Source: Malachius bipustulatus
Taxonomy: Eukaryota > Arthropoda > Insecta > Coleoptera > Melyridae
Direction: 5' to 3'
Assembly (NCBI GenBank): GCA_910589415.1
Contig: OU342639.1
Location: 7,510,268 to 7,574,267 of the forward strand
Length of the DNA stretch: 64,000 bases
Shown in pieces: positions 58,439 to 64,000 of this stretch; position 1 is the stretch's first letter, and the number at the start of each line of letters is the position of its first letter. The notes beneath the pieces are model-generated. The model was not told where the DNA came from and made no database searches. It saw nothing but the letters and a program-made list of their open reading frames with translations. The position numbers and the translations under genes are program-made.

Positions 58439-58870
58439 TTTTTAATATTCAGGGTGTTTCAAAACATGTGTCCAAAAGTGAAAGCAGGTGCGATCGCTTG
58501 CCTTGGTTTAGGAAAAAAAGTTCCCATTAACATGGGTCCGCAAATTTACCGTTTTCGAGATACTGAATATGTTCGATAATGTTTAAGGTACTTGTAAGGA
58601 AAATTTTTGTTTTGTTATTTCACGATATTGTAACTACGACTCCACCGGAGAGTCGTCCGCGGCGTTTCGCTGATCCGGAATCGCCTGGCGATCGGACGGA
58701 TTCCTCGGGCGCCAGATTTTTACTGAGGGTTTACTCCCTTGGGAAGATATTCTCGCCAAATCTTCCCACTTACCTGAGTCGCAATTACAATGGTACTGCT
58801 ATAGTACCCTTGTCCCAGGGGTAGCTCTGTGGAGAAACGGAAAGTTCCAGGGGTCGGTTGAGGTTACCAC
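58439..58870. repeat. Mariner-type tip fragment and a GC-rich stretch of unknown origin
   Basis: TTCAGGGTGTTTCAAAACAT at about 58439 resembles a TACAGGGTGTTTC-type transposon terminus, but no inverse partner was found. From about 58620 to 58830 the sequence becomes GC-rich (GAGTCGTCCGCGGCGTTTCG and following), unlike its surroundings. A short frame there has no recognisable domain. It could be a fragment of an LTR or of another element. Confidence 0.35.
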
Positions 58871-60440
58871 CCTAAAATAATAAGTAATAAGTTCTTTGAA
58901 ATCCAATTTAGCTGATGCATATAGTAATTTCTTCAGTTTGGTTGACTTTCAAGCAACCTTTGCAAATTCCATCACATAATTTGTCAAATTAGTTCCAATT
59001 TAGCAATTCATCGTCTCGTGCCAGGAAGTTGTTACTCAAGATTGTTAATAAAATAATAAAGTGATGGAAGAATAGAAAGAAAATAAAACGCTAGATGCTC
59101 TAACAACTCCCAGTCAACTATACAATTATCTGCTTTATTATTTTCTTGGCAACACCGGTCATAAATGCGGTGAATAATCCAGAAAGTTGAGGGAGAGAAC
59201 TGACGAGATCAGCAAGCATTTACAAACATATTAACATCAATGCTGAGTATATACCTACATAACTCCCCCATTTATGTAATTAAGCAGTCTAAAAATTATT
59301 TTATCTATTTACCAACTTCATATTTCCTGAATAACTGTGTAGGCTTTCGATTCGGCACCATATTGTAATGATTTCAATATTCTCTTTCAATTCTAGGAGT
59401 TTTCTTTTTGACTAAGACATTTGTAAAATCGAGGAATGGGCACTTTACAAAATATCTACCTATTCTACGATTTTTTGTATTTACGTCCCGAGTTGCTGTG
59501 AAAATTTGCTTTTTGTTGGTCAAAACTAAAAATCCCCATATTTATTATTACTTTCCAGAATCAGCTGTTTGAGTGAAACTGTCAAAGTCAAAAGAATTCT
59601 TGTGCAGCAGGTGCAGTGTGTTGTACCTATGTTATATTATTTTGGTAATGATTATGTAATTTAACTGATTTGTTAGTTTTCATTTCGCATTATTATTCAT
59701 TTGTCGGTATTCCGTAATACAAGACTGAATGAAATATAGAGTTTATAAGAATTTTATTCAAATTAATTTATAAATTTTACTGCAAAGATGGCAGAATTTA
59801 TGAGTAAGACAGAGAAATCCAAAATAAAAAACTACATTATAAAGAAGACAAAAAATAATTGCGTTATCATAATAACTCAGTTATCAGTGAACACGAGGAG
59901 TGAAATCGCTTATCGCTTGCGCACACGTAATCGCTGATTATGTCTACCGCAGCTGTAGACGAAACGTGCGGAGCAAATCTCAAATCTCCATGGATCACGG
60001 CATAACAACCCGGAATTGCAGTGGATAGTTTACTATATTTTATTATAAACTCTGTGCTATATTATAATCATGCCAGTCTTCATTCGAGTTTAAAAAATTT
60101 GTGGAATTACGAAATCTCAATAATGCTGCTCCAATTTTAACCAGCAAACTTTGCAGGATGTTCTTGAAACGCTTATTTTCATTTTGAGCTCGAATCAAGC
60201 CTAAAAATTATTGAATAAATATTAACGCCTTGACCTTCATCTTGAAAACAGTGAAGTCAATTTACCTAATTTCTAAAAAAAAACGTTTTTCCACTCGAAA
60301 TTTTGATTTTAAGAATTTAATGACGATTCGATTCTCTCAGCGGTGACAAGTAAAATCAATTAGTAGATAGATTTTGACGCTGATTCAGATTGTATACATA
60401 TCAGTGTAGAGGTCCTAATTTATTTCCAATGTTTAAAAAG
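58871..60440. other. Interval without recognisable features
   Basis: This is AT-rich unique sequence with no recognisable gene, RNA or repeat. Confidence 0.45.
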
Positions 60441-60450
60441 ACCACAGAAC

Positions 60451-60560
60451 CAGTGGCGTAGCTACAGTACCGCAAAACCCCGCGGCCGCGGGGGGGCCCG
60501 ACGTCAAGGGGGCCCTGAGCTCTGGACCCCGGCTTGGCCCACAAAAGAGCCCCAAATCAA
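60451..60560. repeat. GC-rich transposon terminus-like fragment
   Basis: CAGTGGCGTAGCTACAGTAC, followed by a strongly GC-rich stretch around GCGGCCGCGGGGGGGCCC, resembles the CAGTGGCGTAGC ends common to many animal hAT-type and other repeats. It has no visible partner end, so it is treated as a solitary fragment. Confidence 0.35.
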
Positions 60561-62091
60561 AAAATCAAATAAGTATTACTCTTAAGCATATATTTAAACT
60601 GACAACTGACGACATTAATAATTATATTACGAATTGAGAAACAACAATAAATAATAAATAAAGCTTGAAATTATGCCAGTAATGACGAATACAGTAAATT
60701 TCTAATATAACCCACCCATCTTCAACAGTAATTCTCAGAACCAGAGGCAAAGTTATTCTGGTCCTATTGTAATCTCAGGATGATTATAATAGGATAATAT
60801 AATACAAAAAATGATTATATATGAGATCATCCCTGTTATTTTATTACTCCAGCATGGGCTAACTAAGAGCGGCAATGGAATGTGATATGTGCTTTCAGTG
60901 TTTTCGCTTTCTTTCAGTCACCTCACCACCACAAGTCCACAACACAAATATGTAGAGTATAATACGAAACCAATCATAAAATTTAAACCTGTTCCCGATT
61001 AAGGACAAGGGTGCATAGCAAACAAAAAACAAAGTAATAAAAATAGCTATTATAGACTGAAAGATGATGGTAAAGAGGTGGTTCATTCACAAAGTCCGAA
61101 CACCCAGGAATTCATATAATACCTATATCTGATGTAATTATTTTTTGTAAAAAAATTAAACTCTTTTAAAATTGCATAAAATACTATTGCAAATTATTAT
61201 TGCATAAAAGTAAAAAAATTGCATTTATTATAAAAAAACTAATTGATACAATAAAAGTTATCTCAATTACATTATCATTGACAATCATTTTCGCAATTTA
61301 TTGAAAATTAATAATTATTAATATGAAACTATTCGGTCCTTGGAAAGTAGAAGAGAATTTTTCTATAGAATTGTTCGGGGGTTGGGGCTACTCAGAACTG
61401 TAATCAAACTCATTTTCGGCACTTGTTTTATCATAACTTTTTTTGATTATACTTATTAGTTATTATTCTGAATCATTTTCGAAATTGTCAATGATTGAAG
61501 TATGTATTGATGTCTCCCTAAAGTGGAACAGATTTTCTGTAGCACTTTTCGGACACTACCCGGAGCCCGGAGCCCGGAGCTCTAAAGAATTAATTTCTAC
61601 TTAGAAAAAACCTCTTGCGCTTAATAAACTTTCACCTAATAAGGCACACTTTATTAATTAGATTTAGTTATTTTTTTTTATTTTTTTTATTTTTTTTATT
61701 TTAATTTTAATTCTTATTAAATACAATTAATTTAATAAGTAATGTGGCAAAAATATTGAAGTAGTTTTCAAGAAATAAATAAATAAATCCACAAATAATC
61801 TATTCTGGAATGATTAGATTTCTTATGATGGGATCACAAAGGGCAGTAAATTTCTTAAAAATATCAACATCTGTTGATTTTATTGTTACTTTGTTATATT
61901 TTTCTTAAAGTTTCACAACTGCCGATGAACCGAATTTGCTACTTTGCCATTTTAGTTGATCTTCGTCTGTACGGAACGTACAGTCTGTGTTTACAGTTTA
62001 CAAAAACGGCTTTTTTTATACATTTTAAATTATTTTCTATATTATTTTTATTATACATTTTAAAGTTTATTTTTTGTTATTTACATAGCAA
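60561..62091. other. Interval without recognisable features
   Basis: This is AT-rich unique sequence. A triple CGGAGCC repeat lies at about 61560-61580 and a T-rich tract at 61670-61705. No gene was recognised. Confidence 0.4.
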
Positions 62092-62363
62092 CTATATCGA
62101 TACGTTTTTGCCAGACTATCGTAAGTGACATTTGCCCAATTTTACAGGAGACGATTTTTTAGTGCTATTTTTACTCGGTTGTACAAAACCTTACCATTTT
62201 GTGTGTAAGTTCGTTATTAGGTAATACATATTAGTTATTCATAATAACCTTACCAGAACTATGGCAGAACTTCTGGAGACATGTGATGCTTACGATAGAC
62301 CCCAAATCTCATTTTCAGCAAAAATGTCACTTACGATAGTCTGGCAAAAACGTATCGATATAG
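62092..62363. mobile_element. Short element with 42-bp inverted repeats
   Basis: CTATATCGATACGTTTTTGC, continuing as CAGACTATCGTAAGTGACATTT, at 62092-62133 is mirrored at 62322-62363, with about 190 bp of unrelated sequence between. The inverted repeats look perfect, so the element is fairly young. No clear target duplication was recognised. Confidence 0.65.
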
Positions 62364-63097
62364 TGAAGTGGCTACTTCGTGCGCTTTTGTGTTGCGTTTT
62401 TTTTTTTTTTTTTAAAGACACTTAATTATTTGTGGTATGTATTTACTATAAATATTTATTCATGTGTCAAATTATTATATTCATATTACGACTTGATATT
62501 AATCTTACTTTTGTGCTTATAAATAAAATTATTTTAGCAATATCTAGCTATTCTATACCTTTTCAATGTCAAATTCAGAAAAAGTAAAATCAAATACACA
62601 AAAGGTAATTTCAAGACTTGCAATTTAGACTTGAAGGTCTCCCTGTGAATAAATTATCTATTATAAATGAAAAACGTTATTGTTATTCTTTAATGAATGC
62701 ATTTATTATGCATAATATGCTTTTTATTTTTAAATTTTGATAATTTTTTCGGTGTGCTGTATGGTGTTTATTTACTGTGATGTATTAGTTATTTTGTAGG
62801 GCACCCCATAAAGGGCTCCTGGTGCGTTTCGTTTTTTTATAAAAATCTTTAAAAAAAATAATACTTTCATCAAAGAACCTAACTCCTAATAAATTAAAAG
62901 ACAAAAATTCTAAAAGCTAATATATTAGTAAGCTTGTAAAAAATTAGTACTTTTTCCTAAATGGAATTACTTATTCTGAAATTGGTCATTATGGAGATGA
63001 GCGGCATTGGTATAGGGCGATTTGGCTTATACTATCGGATAGCTTGTGTCTCTAGGAGTATCAAGGTACCATTGAATTTTTGCGGCGGCAAGTAATA
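62364..63097. other. Interval without recognisable features
   Basis: This is AT-rich unique sequence with a T-run at 62397-62413. No gene was recognised. Confidence 0.45.
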
Positions 63098-63234
63098 GTC
63101 GAGAAATAAGGCCTTAAAGTTTCATCCTTGCCCTAATACACGTATATTCGTACATATACGCTCGAACAGGAAGCTCGCACTCCGTCGGACACACGACTAT
63201 GAGTGCGTGCTTCCCGGCTTCCCGTTCGAGCGTA

Positions 63235-63956
63235 TACAGGGTGTTGATTTTCAAAGCGGGCCATAGGGGATTAGCATTGCGAAAGGGGTTTTTGAGGATT
63301 TCTGCTCGCCGTTTAAACTGACAGAAATGGTTTTGGTATCAAAATGAAGCTAAAATTATTGCGCATAACGCTCGACATCAGAAATTAATTTAATTTCACG
63401 TTGTTTTCTTAAATTCTTCAGTAAAAAATCAAGTAATTGTTAATGTTTAATCACAAAATAGCATGCCTTGCCTAAACAATAATGACGTTTCTACATTTTG
63501 ACAATCCAATAATAAAACTCTATAAGTCAGTAGGTAATAATAATGTCTGGTTCTATTTAAAAATGGGTTATACAAACCAAGAAAGAGTCTTTATGGTGAA
63601 AACCTACTACAGTGTAGCCAGTTACAGGAGGGTTCGCGATTTATTTGCCGTAAATTTTTTTAATAGACCAATGTTTTATTATTGGATTGTCAAAACGTAG
63701 AAACGTCATTATTGTTTAGGCAAGGCATGCTATTTTGTGATTAAACATTAACAATTACTTGATTTTTAACTGAAGAATTTAAGAAAACAACGTGAAATTA
63801 AATTAATTTCTGATGTCAAGAGTTATGCGCAATAATTTTAGCTTCATTTTGATACCAAAACCATTTCTGTCAGTTTAAACGGCGACCAGGAATCCTCAAA
63901 AACCACTTTCGCAATGCTAATCCCCTATGGCCCGCTTTGAAAATCAACACCCTGTA
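63235..63956. mobile_element. Mariner-type deletion derivative with TACAGGGTGTTGA tips
   Basis: TACAGGGTGTTGATTTTCAA (63235) and its inverse ending at 63956, with TA at both ends, bound arms of about 280 bp (to about 63518 and from about 63674). The 155-bp spacer codes for the start of a transposase, so this is an autonomous element shortened by internal deletion and refolded into a foldback. Few differences between the arms suggest it is young. Confidence 0.85.
63563..63700 (+). pseudogene. N-terminus of a mariner-type transposase (DUF4817-like)
   Basis: From the internal methionine the frame reads MGYTNQERVFMVKTYYSVAS, then YRRVRDLFAVNFFNRP. This is the first helix-turn-helix of mariner-type transposases, where relatives read YTNxERxxMVxxYxxxxSxxxVRxLFxxxFPNRxxP. 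After NRP the frame runs into the inverted arm and stops at 63700, so all catalytic parts are missing. The frame is open upstream to 63482, but that part lies within the arm. Confidence 0.75.
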
Positions 63957-64000
63957 TGTACAAACACACGTAGTGACACTTTAAGGCCTTATTTCTCGAC

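Larger units (their letters stand above)
63098..64000. mobile_element. Outer palindromic element, truncated by the window edge
   Basis: GTCGAGAAATAAGGCCTTAA and three more bases (63098-63120) are perfectly mirrored at 63978-64000. Inside its left part a second palindrome pairs TACGCTCGAAC (about 63158) with GTTCGAGCGTA (about 63225), with CGCACT/AGTGCG in its stem. The inner transposon 63235-63956 sits in it. The true right end lies beyond the window. Confidence 0.55.

Noticed and set aside
60451..60560. CpG-island promoter
   Set aside because: The GC-rich run is only about 70 bp and starts with a transposon-end word (CAGTGGCGTAGC).

Overview
This window is AT-rich eukaryotic DNA, almost certainly from an insect. 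The BEL/Pao retrotransposon, the mariner-type transposases that end in TACAGGGTG tips, the non-LTR retrotransposons and the frequent short GTAGGTA/TACCTAC runs all fit an insect with a large, transposon-swollen genome, such as a beetle or a hemipteran. I cannot name the species. I found no convincing host gene, tRNA, rRNA or CRISPR array. The window reads as an intergenic region or a very large intron built of nested mobile elements.

Layout. 1-1.7 kb: two elements with CCCARGCAGCA tips and arrays of short palindromic motifs. 1.7-3.1 kb: a foldback element. 3.9-5.8 kb: a second, nested foldback that carries a tiny exon-like reading frame. 8.34-8.50 kb: a short MITE. 10.8-11.8 and 12.6-13.5 kb: foldbacks with TACAGGGTG tips. 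14.7-18.3 kb: two hairpin-tipped elements tail to tail. 19.2-25.7 kb: a young BEL/Pao element with apparently identical 518-bp LTRs, a 5-bp target duplication, a tRNA-Tyr primer site and one 1524-codon gag-pol that has lost most of integrase in frame. 27.2-34.2 kb: a mariner-type transposon with a broken transposase gene, split by a 4.4-kb non-coding insertion with a 6-bp target duplication. 34.9-35.2 kb: a LINE fragment. 36.0-39.95 kb: a broken LINE split by a 1743-bp LTR-like insertion. 40.3-42.5 kb: another hairpin-tipped element with its own 426-bp insertion. 43.35-45.58 kb: a foldback split by a 5'-truncated LINE with a 13-bp target duplication. 46.8-50.3 kb: a third CCCARGCAGCA element. 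51.5-52.4 kb: a foldback. 54.9-55.3 kb: a decayed RNase H. 55.6-58.4 kb: an old and a younger copy of the hairpin-tipped element. 62.1-62.4 kb: an inverted repeat. 63.1-64.0 kb: nested palindromes, one with the N-terminus of a mariner transposase.

None of these elements is obviously autonomous in this window. The BEL element lacks the integrase core, the mariner transposase is broken, and both longer LINE copies are truncated or frameshifted. The identical BEL LTRs nevertheless imply recent movement, so integrase was probably supplied in trans. The most unusual items are three: the CCCARGCAGCA family, whose members share a tip but carry different internal palindromic motif arrays; the roughly 1.8-kb hairpin-ended family; and the 4.4-kb non-coding insertion at 28319-32714. 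Several unrelated foldbacks also repeat their terminal tip 108-124 bp further in, like the paired binding sites (IR/DR) of some Tc1/mariner elements.
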